Positions 46,064-58,100 of a stretch of DNA of 64,000 nucleotides are shown one piece after another; position 1 is the first letter of the stretch, and each line of letters opens with the position of its first letter. This stretch comes from Rhipidocladum racemiflorum (taxonomy: Eukaryota > Streptophyta > Magnoliopsida > Poales > Poaceae): NCBI GenBank assembly GCA_036346355.1, contig JAYEVF010000049.1, positions 62,001-126,000 of the forward strand, given 5' to 3'. The position numbers were made by a program, and so were the translations under genes. Under the pieces are notes generated by a model, which saw only the letters and a list, made by a program, of their open reading frames with translations, searched no databases and was not told the DNA's origin.

Positions 46064-48461
46064 ATGAACGCCACGTGGGTGGATCTACAGTTAGGAAAAA
46101 AGGGGAATTGTGAGGCTGCTTCTTATAAGCGTAGCGGCCGATGGAAACGAGGTTCCTTCGCCTTTTGGATCTTTTTCGCTCATTGCCTTCTTGCTTTCTT
46201 TCCCGCTTGCATCATCCTTCTTTGTCTATTGTTGGTCCTCCCATTCATGGGTCCTCGATGTGCTCCCCCGATGAAGTTGGTTCTGAGAAGAGAAGATGCT
46301 GCGGATCTGTCTCCAGTTCTAGGGCGTTCGCTTCTGAATTCCGTTGAACTCGATATCCTGGCAAGGGATTTCGGCGTGGCGCGTTTTTCCATTCGACTCC
46401 CTGGTGATGAAGAAGCTCCCCAGCGTCAACCAAACGAGGTGGTGGTATTTGCTGCGTTCCTGGAAGCGGGCCTTCGGTTTCGTTCTATCCCTCTGCTAGC
46501 GTCTGTGTTGCGGGCCTTTCAGGCAGAACTTTCTCAACTCACGCCCAACGCTGTTGTGCGACTAGCAGTGTTGGAATGGGCGTTTTGTCCTGGCAAGATT
46601 AGACTGACAGGACGCCTATTTTCCCTCATTGAAGATGCGTTCTGGCAGCCGAAGTAGCATAAGGCGGGGGACGAGGGTTGTAGATCGTGTTTCGGCTCAT
46701 TGAACTTCCAGACGAAAAGATCTTTAGTGAAAGAAATTCCTGTAGCAGCTGCCAAAGGGAAGTGTGAATTGGGATGGATGCAATGATGGTACTACCAGAC
46801 GCTTGATGTTCCGGATTCTCCTCTCCGTACTTCCATGGGTCCTGTCCGCGCAATCCGGTCTCCAAACTGGAGCGCAAATGTGGAGGAGGCCAGGTGCCTC
46901 GATTATTTGAAGGCCCTTCGAATTCAGAGTAAGATGCGTGATTTAGTTGAGGAGTATTGTCTTTGTCGAGTTGAGCCTTTGGCGAGGGACTCTGCCGTGA
47001 CTTTGAAGTGGTTGTCTGGAGATTCAGTATCTGTGGTTATGCCGGAGGGGGTGCAGACTCTTGGACGTGGCACAACCGAGAAGCTGGCGAGGGGGTTACT
47101 TGGTCCTTGTAAACAGATTGAGTACGAAGCGGCCATGGAAGGAGTGGGTGCTGCTAGGAATCCTCGGTTTGCAGAATGGGGACCCCGAGTGGTTCCAACC
47201 CCTCGGGGGGCTACTGGCTCCGCCCGCACGTCGAAGCGAGCCAGGTTAACCCGATTGATTCCGCCTCGAGCAACTGTCTCTTCTGGAGGGAGTGAAGAAT
47301 TGGGCGAAGATGAAGATGACAGTTCAAGTGATGAAGAAACGGATGAAGGGGGTGATTCATCGGCTTCGATGGCGATCGTTCCGCCCGTTATACCGTCCGC
47401 TCCTGGGGCGGGCCCCTCCGGGTCAGCACCTGTTGGCACGGCTTCCATACCTGATTCCGACATGATTCCCGGTGGGGCGTCACCTACTGATGTAGTAATG
47501 GAGCCATTGATGCAGCCTCGCGTCGCGGACCCGGTGCTTCCCGAGATGCAGTCCGCTTCAGGCGAGAGCCCCCTACGTATTTGCGCCCTGCAGACACGGA
47601 CCGGGCGCCGTCCAAGCGGCGTTCTCCGGGATATTCATTTTTGAATATTCCCGATGTGAACTTTTGTGATCTTGAAGATGAAGAAGGAGAAGAAGCTGTA
47701 CCTCCGGCCACAGAGGTGAGGAATATTCATGGTGAGGCCAATTTTCATTCCCCCGAAGGAATACGTGGCCTTCGGTTGGAAACTGTCGTTCCCGACACCC
47801 CCCTTAGGTCTGAAGGTTCGACTCCTGAAACCTCTCCTCGGGGATCCTTCGGGTGTGCTAATTTACTTAGATCTGACGGAGTGCGCGCAGGAATAGAGGA
47901 CATCGAAACAACGGTGGGAGCCGCAGTTGCTGAAGCCGCCCCTTCTGGGTTGCCTGTTGCTGCTTCACTTCATCTCGGAATCGGGATCTTCAGGAACGGC
48001 ACAACGCAGCTACTGGCCAATGCCGGTTGGTCCAAAGCCGTGTGGAAGAGCTGGAGGTTGAAAACGTTCGGTTGACGGATACCTTGGCGAAGGTAGAAAA
48101 CGAGTTATCACAGAGCCGTGATTTAGTGGCTCGAAATGCTGAACTCGAAGAAGCTGTATCTTTGATGAAGAGAAGCCTTAGTGCGGCAGAGGAAGCTCGC
48201 TCGGTGGCCGAGCGAAACGAAAAGAAGAAAGATGATCGTATAGAAGAGCTAAAAAATCTTCTACAGGTCATGGAGGACAGCAATAGGACCATCCGGAAGG
48301 CCGCGGAGGAACACCCTCAACAGCTCGCTACAGCGAAGATGGAGGCGCAAATGCATTTTATTAACACCAAGCGAGCGGAGGAGCATTGTGAACAAGTTGA
48401 AAAGGCGCGGCAACTTCTAGCTTCGAGGGTTCAAGGAGCGACGGACACCTTCCTGCAACAA
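46064..48461 (+). pseudogene. Antisense gene of the deleted Tat-like element, truncated
   Basis: A plus-strand protein of the same transposon-specific family as 10721-16827. 46064-46657 contains the core 'NEVVVFAAFLEAGLRFRSIP' and 'ELSQLTPNAVVRLAVLEWAF'; a likely start is Met at 46247 or 46271. 46835-47644 contains 'VEEARCLDYLKALRIQSKMR' and an acidic run 'GEDEDDSSSDEETDEGG'. 47581-48075 continues in another frame ('DLEDEEGEEAVPP'). 48027-48461 is a long coiled coil ('SRVEELEVENVRLTDTLAKV' to 'LASRVQGATDTFLQQ'). It then runs straight into the truncated LTR. Stops and frame changes near 46657 and 47644 may be introns or damage. The C-terminal module seen at 16471-16827 is deleted. Confidence 0.75.
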
Positions 48462-49059
48462 CTCCCCCCCTTTCTCTGTGCGGTGATCTCCTTTTTATAT
48501 GGCTGGGCAGGGAACATGCATGCATTGGTCTGCCCCTTTCTATCCGTCCCTAACATCGGGTTGCAGGCCTTTCTCAGATGTCTTCCAAACCTTGCCTTCC
48601 ACTTGTCCCTTACCAGGCGCTAGACAAGCTTTACGTGGTGTTTTTTACCCTCGCTTTACACTTTTGCCCTTTAGTTTTATTCTCATCCCAGGGACTTCAA
48701 CGGAATTTCTCGTGTTCTAGGACTCTAGGTTGGCCCGACATCGCCTGGGGTTCCCCTGGGGTTCTGACAGGGCGTCAGGTCCGGGTCGGTCCCACCCTGG
48801 TTGCATTCATGAGGGGTGGCGAGGGGAGTTTCCCTCCGCCGCCCCTCCCGTTGCTCCGGGCTCCCCTTGGTCCGGTTATTTCCGTGTCCTGCCTTGGATT
48901 TTCTATGCTATTTTGACTGATGGGGCATCGCCAAGGATAAGCGACTCTTGCTCCGCTTGTGAAAGGGGATTGGCATTGTAAGCATGCTATTTTAGTTCAG
49001 TCATATGTATGGGTCTTGCTTCGCCCGTCAAAGGGGGGGAGTTCATTGGGCCCACAACA
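48462..49059 (-). repeat. Right (5') LTR of the deleted Tat-like element, truncated by 35 bp
   Basis: Aligns with 45146-45743 and ends CCCACAACA before the CCTAC duplication. Confidence 0.9.
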
Positions 49060-51571
49060 CCTACAAAACATGATCGTCTGTTTTTGCTTGGCAACACACT
49101 TCCTTGGGTGTGCTGCAAAGAGATCATGACATGGCCTTTACAATGCACGACCTCAATATTATTTTCATCCGCTAAGGTTTCATCGCTTTTAGTGTTTTCG
49201 CCACCCAGTACAGAAGCCTCCTCTTGTGCCTTGCGAGTGTCTCCATCCGGCACCACATTCCACTAATTGGCGAAGCCAATAATGAGACATACAAATTACT
49301 TACCTAGGTGGTACTCATATAGACTTGTGGTTGTACGGTAGTGCTCGGTCCAAAGTAACACACGCTTTGGTCCTTGATTGACTAGGGCGGAACATTCACT
49401 TTGCCAAAACATTCTCGTGCATCTAGCATCCACCAAACATCCATCTGCAACAACACTAATTGTCTAAACCATTTTTCAAATTTTCAACTTTATTTCATTT
49501 AAATTACAGCAACAACACCAATTGCCGTAACTTCACAAAAGGGTTTAAACGATATTTAAAATGATTCCCAAAATGACACAATACCGAAATGTTTATGCTG
49601 GACTAAGCAATTCTACAGTCCCATGCTACACTTTTGGTTATCACCAAATAAACATAACTAATATCATCTAGGGTGACAAAGGTTCACAATTATCAATGTC
49701 AAGGGGGTCATAACAATTTCAGGAATTTAGCTAAACCTTAAGACTATATTTGAAATACATTGCATAAAAGTAAGCATGTACTCCATCCCACAAAGAGTGC
49801 ATTTTTAGTTTTTTTAGACAGATTAGTGTGCAAGGTAAATGACTAATGTGACTCTCATTTCTCCATGCACAGGCGTGCTGGTGCTTTGGTTTCCACCGGC
49901 ACTTAAATGAGCATGCACACATTTACAGCTCTGCATGCAGAAGATTAGTGGGATATTACTCCACGCCAAGTCACTAAGCATGCAAAGGAGCAAAAAATTA
50001 GGGGAATTAATGGGCTTTGGCTGGGCTCTATGGACTAAAGATGCACTCTTTGTGGGACAAATTTCGAACACTAGAAATGCTCTCTTTGTGGGACGGAGGG
50101 AGTATAATTTAAAACAACATATGCATTTTGTAAATGTGGGATCGACATGGTTAAGGAAGACTTGCCTCGAACAAGCGCATGTTCCTGGTCTAGACCTTGG
50201 TTTTGAGTTACCTCGTTGCCCTCGTATACCCTGGTCGCTTCAACGCCTACGCGAAACGAGAGAACAAACCAAATAAATACAAAATCAGAGAGCAACTAAG
50301 CTCTAAAAATCAAATAAAATTCACCATTAAATAGAGCTTGAATTAACAAAAATTTTGAAACTAGAATTGCCTCCATCGGAGTTTGTATGAGGAAGAACGG
50401 GCTATTTGAAGTTTAAAATCAAAGAAGAGAGAAAAAAGGCTAATTTCTAAAAAAAATTTCTGAAGGAAAATCGCTTTATTGCATCACTGATGACGTCAAC
50501 AAGGGATTTTCAGAAATTAAAATAAATCTAGAAAGGCTGACAGGTGAGCCCATTGGTCGATGTACTAGGTCCACGGGACGGACAGGGTCTACGGTGAACT
50601 GGGTTTACAGCATAGTGCTCAGGGTTGACGTAGACAACACGCGAGCGGTAGCATTGACATGGCGGTGGTGTGGACACGACGTGGCATTGGCGGGGTGTGT
50701 GCATGGTTGTGACGTGGTTCGGTGACCGTTCGGCTGACGCGGTGGCCACAGATCCGGTCAGGCGCCCAGGTGGTGCCGACGCGGCATGACGTGGTGCGGA
50801 TGTGGCAGCCATGGAGGCACAGGATTGGCGTCTCAGCTTTGGTGACCAAAATCATGGCGGCACTTCAATGGAGCCATAGAAGACAACGTAGAATTCGGCG
50901 AAATCAGGCCGGATTTGGATGTGGACGACTCAACGAACCCGAAGGTGCACAAAAGTGTGGCGAGAACCTACCGGAGTGGTAGATCGACGGGAAGAAGGCA
51001 ATGACCGTGGCATGCAACTTCGGCGAGGAATTTCCGGCGGACAGCGGCGTCTCGGTTGAAGGCGAAGGAGGCGACGGGTGTAGCGTGGAGAGGATAACCT
51101 CGGGCAGTGATTGGCAAGGCTTTAAATAGACTTCGGGAGGCGTGCGTGGCACGAACGTCGAGCAGCGTGGAATTCGGCGGCGGCGGTTAGGGTTTACTTG
51201 GGCGACGGCGGCGCAGCTGTGCCGAAGCGGGCTAGCGCGGTTGGGCTGGCGAAGCGGGCTGAGGCGAGTTGGGCCCCAAGGATTCGGCCCGGGAGCAAAT
51301 CAAAATAAAAAAAAACAAAAAAACATTTCCTGGATTAAGATTTCAATCAAGAGCAAATAAATTCAAAAAAATACAAAAAAATACAGAAAAATTCCTTGAA
51401 GCACAAGGAACACAATTACAACTGAAAATCTTTTATTTGATGCACACATTAATTAAATTATATCTTTTACTTATTTCTAAATGCAAATTAAGCTTCAATT
51501 AATTCAGGAAAACCCAAATGGTTCTCTTAAATTTGGAAATTTTTCAAAGGCTCAAAAATTTGGAATTTACA

Positions 51572-51592
51572 AACCTCCCCCCTTAAGGGAAA
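51572..51592 (-). promoter_or_regulatory. Polypurine tract of the Tekay-like element
   Basis: The minus strand reads TTAAGGGGGGAGGTT immediately before the LTR start TGTAAATTCC. This fixes the direction of the element. Confidence 0.8.
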
Positions 51593-51606
51593 CTTGACCT
51601 CGAGAT

Positions 51607-52643
51607 TCAGGGCTGACTAAGGAATAGGTGGGGAAACTCGGCTTTAAGGTATTCTTCGAGCTCCCAAGTTGCTTCTTGCTCTGAATTATTGATCCACTGA
51701 ACCTTGCAAAACTTGATTGTCTTGCTCCTCGTTCTACGCTCTACTTCATCCAAAATTCTGATGGGGTGCTTAGGGTTGGTGTGGTCCCCATTTAACTCAA
51801 TGTTCTCAATTTGCATCTGTTCTTTTGGTACTTTGAGACACTTCTTCAGCTGTGACACATGGAACACATTATGCACATCTGACAACTGAAGTGGCAACTC
51901 CAACTGATAAGCCACTTCTCCCCTTCTGGCTAGGATTGGAAACGGTCCAATGTACCTTGGTGCCAACTTTCCTCGAACTTGAAATCGACGCATCCCTTTG
52001 AGCGGTGAGACTTTTAGGTACACATGGTCACCTGGAGAGAAGGCTAACTCCCTACGATGATTGTCCGCATAGTTCTTCTGCCTAGACTACGATGTTCTCA
52101 ATCTTTCTTGAATCACCTGAACTTGTTCTTCAGCCTTTTGCAAAATATCAGGACCAAAGACTTGACGATCTCCGGTTTCATTCCAATAAAGAGGTGTCCT
52201 GCACTTTCTTTCATACAAGGCTTAAAATGGCGACATTTGAAAGCTTGCTTGATAACTATTGTTATATGAGAATTCTGCATAAGGTAAACCTTGATCCCAA
52301 CTTGGCGTATTGGACAATGCACAAGACCTTAGCATATCCTCAAGAATCTGATTTACTCGCTCAGTTTGTCCATCAGTCTGAGGATGATAAGCTGTACTGA
52401 AATTCAGGTTTGTACCCAATGCTTCATGCAGCTTTTGCCAGAATCTTGAAGTAAATTGAGTGCCTCTATCTGAAACAATCTTCTTTGGCACCCCATGTAA
52501 ACACACAATTCTTTACATATACAACTCTGCAAGTTATCTCCCTTGTAAGTTGTATTCACCGGAATGAAATATGCAACTTTTGTTAACATGTCCACTACAA
52601 CCCATATATAGTCGTGACCTGATCTTGTTCTCAGAAGTGTTAG
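51607..52643 (-). pseudogene. Tekay-like integrase with C-terminal chromodomain
   Basis: On the minus strand the catalytic core shows 'YIWVVVDMLTKVAYFIPV' (first Asp), 'KKIVSDRGTQFTSRFW' (second Asp) and 'AYHPQTDGQTERVNQ' (Glu). The C-terminal part (51607-52023) has 'LAPRYIGPFPILARRGEVAY' and 'VFHVSQLKKCLK', then the chromodomain 'IKFCKVQWINNSEQEATWEL'. A frameshift near 52510 and a TAG near 52086 break it. The zinc-binding N-terminus is missing beyond the junction at 52644. Confidence 0.9.
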
Positions 52644-53745
52644 TGTTATGCCCTTGAGGCAGTCATATAGATGATTCTAGCATGACTATGTTTATGAATA
52701 ATAATATGATTATTGGTCCAATGAATGTATATCATTATATTGATCACCAAGTATGTGACTTGCTTATGAAACTCTTTACTTATTGATATAATTCTGTAAG
52801 TATCTCTGATCGGATATCATCGTAGTGGACAACGATGAATAGATCAGCACATGTACTGATCGATGATCATGTTTCATAGATCATGGGATATGAAGATATC
52901 ATCAATACATTGTGAACACATGTTGAAGAACATGGATTACATAGACCCACAATGAGACACAGCGAGAATGTTACATTCTGATGTGTCATCAGTGTATCTC
53001 ATACATAGTAGATGTATGATCCTTAGACCTGCAATTGTCATATTTCCTACATGTGTAATAGTTTACCTTGGGGTTACCAAACACTATTTTCTAACCGAAT
53101 AGTTATAAAGTTAGATTTCATGTTCACTATGAAGCATGCAGAGGGAAGTAAGCGATCAAGATGGGATTTACCACTCCAGTGTAACGGAGATATATGTATT
53201 GGCCACTCGTGTGATATGTTTAAGGAAGTGCATGGCCATGCCGTGATTAAGGAGTCAATCACAACTTATTTACATATCACGGATACGAGAGATGGATTGA
53301 ATTGTCAAAGGATGACATAATTCTCGCCTTGAGTTCAATCTTCATATAGTTTGGCAAAGGGATTATTACATGAGTACTTTTGATAGGTTCTGTCCGATTT
53401 GATCATGGTGCGTTTGGGAGTTGGCATGCCCTGCAAGGAGCCGCTACCAACTATTGGATTTAAAAGGAGTTTTCAGAATCCATGTCCAAATGTACATGAA
53501 CCTACAGGGTCACACACTTAACGGGCTGGGACGCATTAATTCGGATTGGATCCGTAATTAATGGACCTCGTGGGATTAGCGCGCAGATGGGCCCTGACTG
53601 CTTAGGGTTTCACCTCGTGACTATATAAGGAGGGGAGGAGGCTGGGTGCAGGACATACTTTCGTGCGGTTTAGAAGTGTTTCGCTCGAAACCCTAGCCAC
53701 CTCCTCGCGCCGAAAACTTTGCTCATCGCCTCAAACCATTCAAAC
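52644..53745 (+). mobile_element. Copia-like LTR fragment inserted in Tekay pol
   Basis: Begins TGTTATGCCCTTGAGGCAG immediately after integrase coding sequence. It contains 'gactatataagg' (about 53620), a TATA box with a transcribed-looking GC-rich part after it. It stops near 53745 without a clear CA end or matching duplication (the left flank is GTTAG). RT coding sequence resumes right after. The missing RT C-terminus, RNase H and integrase N-terminus were therefore lost with the rest of the inserted element. Plus orientation is inferred from the TATA direction. Confidence 0.55.
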
Positions 53746-54504
53746 TTCTTTTCCTTCTTTAGTAACTGGGTAGGCGGTCTTGCAATCTTCGGAAATCCTA
53801 GGTAAACGCGGATGGTATCCAGATCGAAGGTTGATCTTGGAGAAAATAAAAGCTCCTTTCAACTGATCAAACAAGTCATCAATCCTGGGTAATGGATACT
53901 TGTTCTTGATTGTGACTTCATTCAGAGCTCTGTAGTCTATGCACATGTGCCAACTTCCATCATTCCTCTTCAAAAAAATTGCTGGCGCTCCCGAAGGCAA
54001 TAAACTTGGCCGAACAAATCCTTTTTCTTGTAACTCCTCAACTTGCTTCTTCATCTCAGCTAGTTCATTGGTTGTCATGCGGTAGGGTCTCTTAGAGATG
54101 GGAGTTGTACCAGGGGCTAGCTCTATGATGAACTCTACACCCCGATCTGGCGGCATACCTGGTAACTCTTCAGGAAATACATCTGGGTATTCCTTTACCA
54201 CGAGCGTACTTTCCAAAGTGTTTCCCTCCAAACTGTTTAAAGTGCATTTGTTACTTGAAGACTCATCAAGCATATACTCCATTCGGATGCCTTCTGAATT
54301 GGCGAGGGTAATGGCTCTACTAGCACAATCTATTTGGCCTTTATGGCCTTTATACTTGGTTAACCAGTCCATCCCTAGGGTAACATCTTTTCCTTTTGAA
54401 TCTAGAATGATGAGATTCGCTAGGAATTCTACCCCATTAATTTCTATGGTTGCGCTTGGGCATACTGAACTAGTTTTTCATCGCTTTCCCTGGTGATTGA
54501 ATTA
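53740..54504 (-). pseudogene. Tekay-like reverse transcriptase, N-terminal part, with protease end
   Basis: The minus-strand frame reads 'EYPDVFPEELPGMPPDR', 'MKKQVEELQEKGFVRPS', 'WHMCIDYRALNEVTIKNKYP' and 'FSKINLRSGYH'. The first catalytic Asp, in the usual 'KID' context, is Asn here. The frame degrades after SGYH. Upstream (54372-54470), 'MDWLTKYKGHKGQIDC' is the protease-RT linker. Confidence 0.88.
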
Positions 54505-54669
54505 TCATGGGGCTCTTAAGAGGATAGGTTTCCCAATCAAACTTTTCAACAAAATTCTTTGATATAAAAGAATGCACCCAGGTGATTGAATTATCATGGG
54601 GCTCTTAAGAGGATAGGTTTCCCAATCAAACTTTTCAACAAAATTCTTTGATATAAAAGAATGCGATGC
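54492..54669. repeat. 89-bp tandem duplication in Tekay protease coding sequence
   Basis: The block starting 'ggtgattgaattatcatggg' at 54492 starts again at 54581, with virtually identical sequence to about 54664. Because 89 is not a multiple of three it shifts the protease frame. Confidence 0.92.
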
Positions 54670-55193
54670 TTCGGAATCAAATAAAGCTGAGGTAGGTACT
54701 GAGTTTACAAAGAACTTACCTAGAACCACATCTAGTACCTGCTGAGCCTCTTCTATGGTCACATGATTGACTCGCCTTTTTCCAATGGTTTGTGGAGCTC
54801 TTGGCGTCTGTGGTGCTCCACGTCCTTGTCCTTGCGTATGAGCTCTGGCAGAATTGGATCCCAAGTCAAATGGCACGGGGGTCACTGACTCACTGGCTGA
54901 CGCTTCTGCGGACAATTGTTGTCAGTGTCCCATCTGATGGCAGTGAAAGCACTGAATTCATGCAACATTTGAATTCCCTTTTTGAGGTTGAGCAGTGACA
55001 TTGTTAGGGAATCCTTGAGCAACTAGGTGCGGTCCAAAGTTAGGAGTACAGGGTGGTCCTTAAATAATGGCATGGTTGGCCTGCTGAGGTTGGAAGCGTT
55101 GACGAGAACCACTCGCTCCCTGCTGGGCCTAGAATGCCATCCTTCTTTTGCGGGACTCCCGCTGGCCGCTGTTGCCTTTAGGCTTCCTCTTGC
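54505..55193 (-). pseudogene. Tekay-like gag C-terminus and protease
   Basis: The frame 54505-54915 contains 'ALFDSEASHSFIS', the retropepsin site with the usual Gly of DSG changed to Glu, and 'VEKFDWETYPL'. It is followed by a repeat of the same peptide out of frame caused by the 89-bp duplication. A gag zinc-knuckle region and a Gln/Gly-rich stretch continue to 55193, where the hAT element begins. Confidence 0.8.
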
Positions 55194-58100
55194 CAAGGTT
55201 ATTAAAACGAAAACGAAACGACCCACCCCCTTTTTAACTTTTAAACGTTTAAATGGACGTTGAAACGTAGTTTTAGGCACCATTGTAAAACGAATATGAG
55301 AGCAAAGATATATCACATATGTACCTTGATTTTGTAGCCTTTTTCCATATAATTTGAGGCCATATGCCATGCATCTTTCTCCCATGTATCCATTTTCCTT
55401 GCACATTGCAACATATGAATTACTATAACAAGAAATTATAATTCAATTTAATAAGTAAATATGGTTTTTGTAACTTTGTATCACATACCCTTTTGATGAT
55501 CCCCCTCTTCTCTCCTTCCAATCCACAAACTACAAGAAAGTTGCACATCAATGAAATGAATGAATTGAAAACTAAAATTAAAGACAAGATACATTACGAC
55601 ATGAGTTCACATCCAGACAATAACATAAGTTCATAAAATAACATAGACGATGGTTAACAAATTAACTAAATAAGTCCACACAAAAGCATAAATCCACATA
55701 ATAGCATAGCTCCAACTCTCATCTCTCAATATCCATCATTCAAATCATCGAAACTATTAGTAGCATTCACATCTTGATCATCGCCATCTTCGTGGTTGCT
55801 TGAGTTGTCATCATCATCCACATCAAGATCATCAAGTATGAGCTCATCTTCTTCCTCTCCATTGCTTGAGTCCGAATGCGATGCCTCCTCTATGACTTCC
55901 TCTTCTCTTCTCACACGACGTGCATAGTAATGCTCAAAATGAGCTCTCCTAGGAAGATTGCAGCCTTGAAGATTGCTTGATGCACCAATAGCTTCATCAA
56001 CTTGGTCCCATGTCAAGTCACCTTCACCCTTTATACACCCACTTTGAGTTGTATTGGCCGATGGATTGACCCATTCATTATCCGATCAAAGTCTTCTAAA
56101 ATCAAAGGATCAAAGTTTTTACCCTCCTCACGTATTCTTTGGAACCAACTAGCTATCTTTCTATTGTATGAGACATAAACCAAGTCATTTAATTTTTGGT
56201 GCTCCAACCGGTTCCTTTTCTTAGTATGAATCTACAAGTGGGAATAAAAGCAATTAATTAGAACCAAAATAAAGGAGTTACAATTTACATAATTAGATGG
56301 TTAAATTCACTTACAAATTCAAATGCACTCCAATTGCGCTCTGGCCGGATGATGAAGCGCAAAGACTAACTATTCTTCTTGCAAACTTTTGAAGCTCAAC
56401 GGTTCGACCACCATATGCAAGCCACCAATCAACTAAAAGAACAAATAAGGTGAACTTTACATGCCGAAAAGTAAAAAATTACTTGCTGAAATTATATTTA
56501 AAACCCTGAAAATTTAGATTACTTACTTGGATTTCTTGTGTGTGCGTGTTTTATTGCCATTTGGTTTGCAAATACATCTCTTTGATTCTCATATAGAACA
56601 GCTTGGCTATCAATCTTATCTCGAAGAGCCTCATCTTGTACCATTTTTACAAGCACGTCATTGAAGCAAGCTCTTATCTCTCCAACACGTCTTTCATCAT
56701 CACCCTTTTTGATGTTATAGAACTTTCCAGGGTTCAAGTAGAGAGCCGCTCCATATAGTGGGCTGTCCATTTGCCTCGCCCAACATCCATCAATAATCTT
56801 CATGAGGCGAAGCAAAGGTTTTTTTGTTTTGAGTGCAAAACGATGAGGTGATATTTTCCTTTGCTAAGTTCATGGCCGATGCAACCTCCGACATAGCCGG
56901 CTTTTCATCACCATCAACCAAACTCAGCACAATAAGGAGTGGAAGCGAAGCTCTTATACAATCCTCAACTGAATTCCAGACCTGTCCCGAAATAACAATG
57001 TCATACAAGCCTCTTCCTGCCTTAGTCTTAGACAACTTGCTCCTAGTGAAGACATCACGTGTCACTAGGAGCTTCAATGCTTCTTTGTGCTTGTGCAAAC
57101 TACGCAACGTAAGTAATGTAGTGGCAAACCTAGTCGCTGCGGGCCTCACAAGATTCATCCCACCTGTTTTCTCCCTCATTTCACTAAGAATCCTCCCATG
57201 CCTATAAATAAAGGTAGTGATTTGTCGAGCACATGAAATTGGTTTATTGAAATCCTTTAGCTTCCCTATGTCTTCCAACATATGGTCCAGGCAGTGTGCA
57301 GCGCAAGGTGTCCAAAACAAAGTAGGAATCCTCTCCATTAGTAGCCTGCCAGCTGCCTTATAGTTAGCACCATTGTCTGTGACAACCTGAACAACTTTGT
57401 CTTTGCCAATCATCTCAATCATTTTCTCTTGCAAGTTAGCAAGCATCATGGCATCATGTGATTCACTAGATGCATCGACTTACTCCAAGAAGAAATTTCC
57501 TTCAGGACTATTAAGCAGGAAGTTGATCAGCGGCGACCCTCCTATCAGTCCATCCGTCTGACATGAGAGAGCAACCATATTGCTTCCATGCCTCTTCATG
57601 CTTCTTCTTCTCGCCATCTGTCTCCTTAACTACCTTCTGAAGCAATGGCTCTCGTAGCTCATGGAAACTAGGAGGCTTGAAACCAGAACCATACTGTGCA
57701 ATGGCCTCTACTGCTATCTCAAATTGTCTTGAATTTGCAACATTAAATGGTACACCACACTCATAGAAAAACTTGGCTATCTCCATACAGACAGGTTCTT
57801 TTTCTTCCTTGGTCCTCATGCCAGCTTCTATGGTAGTTTGATGCGGCCCCTTTGCATGTCTTTGCTCTACAACCTCTCTGGGCGTTCGTCGAAGCATAGC
57901 AGTAATATGTTTTTTTGGTGGTGCTGGCACCTTGAACTGAAATGCTGTCGACTTCATTTTTTTGGAGGCTATCCTAGAACTTGGATGGACACACATTGCT
58001 ATTAGAGGCTTCCGACTCCTTGCTGGATGCCTCTATTGCCACATAATCACCTTGTTCATCATCTAGAAACAGTGGTCTGCCCCTCTTGCCCTTCTCTAAA

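Larger units (their letters stand above)
45111..49059 (-). mobile_element. Internally deleted Tat-like element retaining only its antisense gene
   Basis: A perfect CCTAC duplication (45106-45110 and 49060-49064) marks the ends. The left LTR, 45111-45743, is complete (TGTGGTAGC to CCCACAACA). The right LTR (about 48462-49059) lacks its first 35 plus-strand bases. It is joined directly to the antisense gene, so primer-binding site, gag and pol are all gone. The polypurine tract beside the left LTR reads ATGAGGGGCTAC on the minus strand. LTRs differ by about 3% by eye. Confidence 0.9.
44337..51571 (-). repeat. 3' LTR of the Tekay-like element, interrupted
   Basis: From TGTCCGGAT to GGAATTTACA, about 3.28 kb once the nested 45111-49064 block is removed. 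Early segments match the solo LTRs in order ('aatccgaacc...ccctctgtg', 'gctagtgcacacagtg', 'gcaagggtgagtac'). The two halves join as 'ctttacctac|aaaacatgatcg', which fits 'ctttacccacaagatacag' in the LTR at 11474. Confidence 0.85.

Noticed and set aside
46924..47463. 179-codon minus-strand frame, Ser-rich
   Set aside because: Shadow of the acidic exon of the antisense gene (Asp/Glu codons read as Ser/Leu on the other strand).
49731..50295. Overlapping frames and an inverted 'ctctttgtgggac' motif
   Set aside because: They lie in the right half of the Tekay-like LTR. The 49780-50105 part resembles a small MITE ('ccatcccacaaagagtgcat' against 'ctttgtgggacggaggga'), but its ends were not firm enough to list as a feature.
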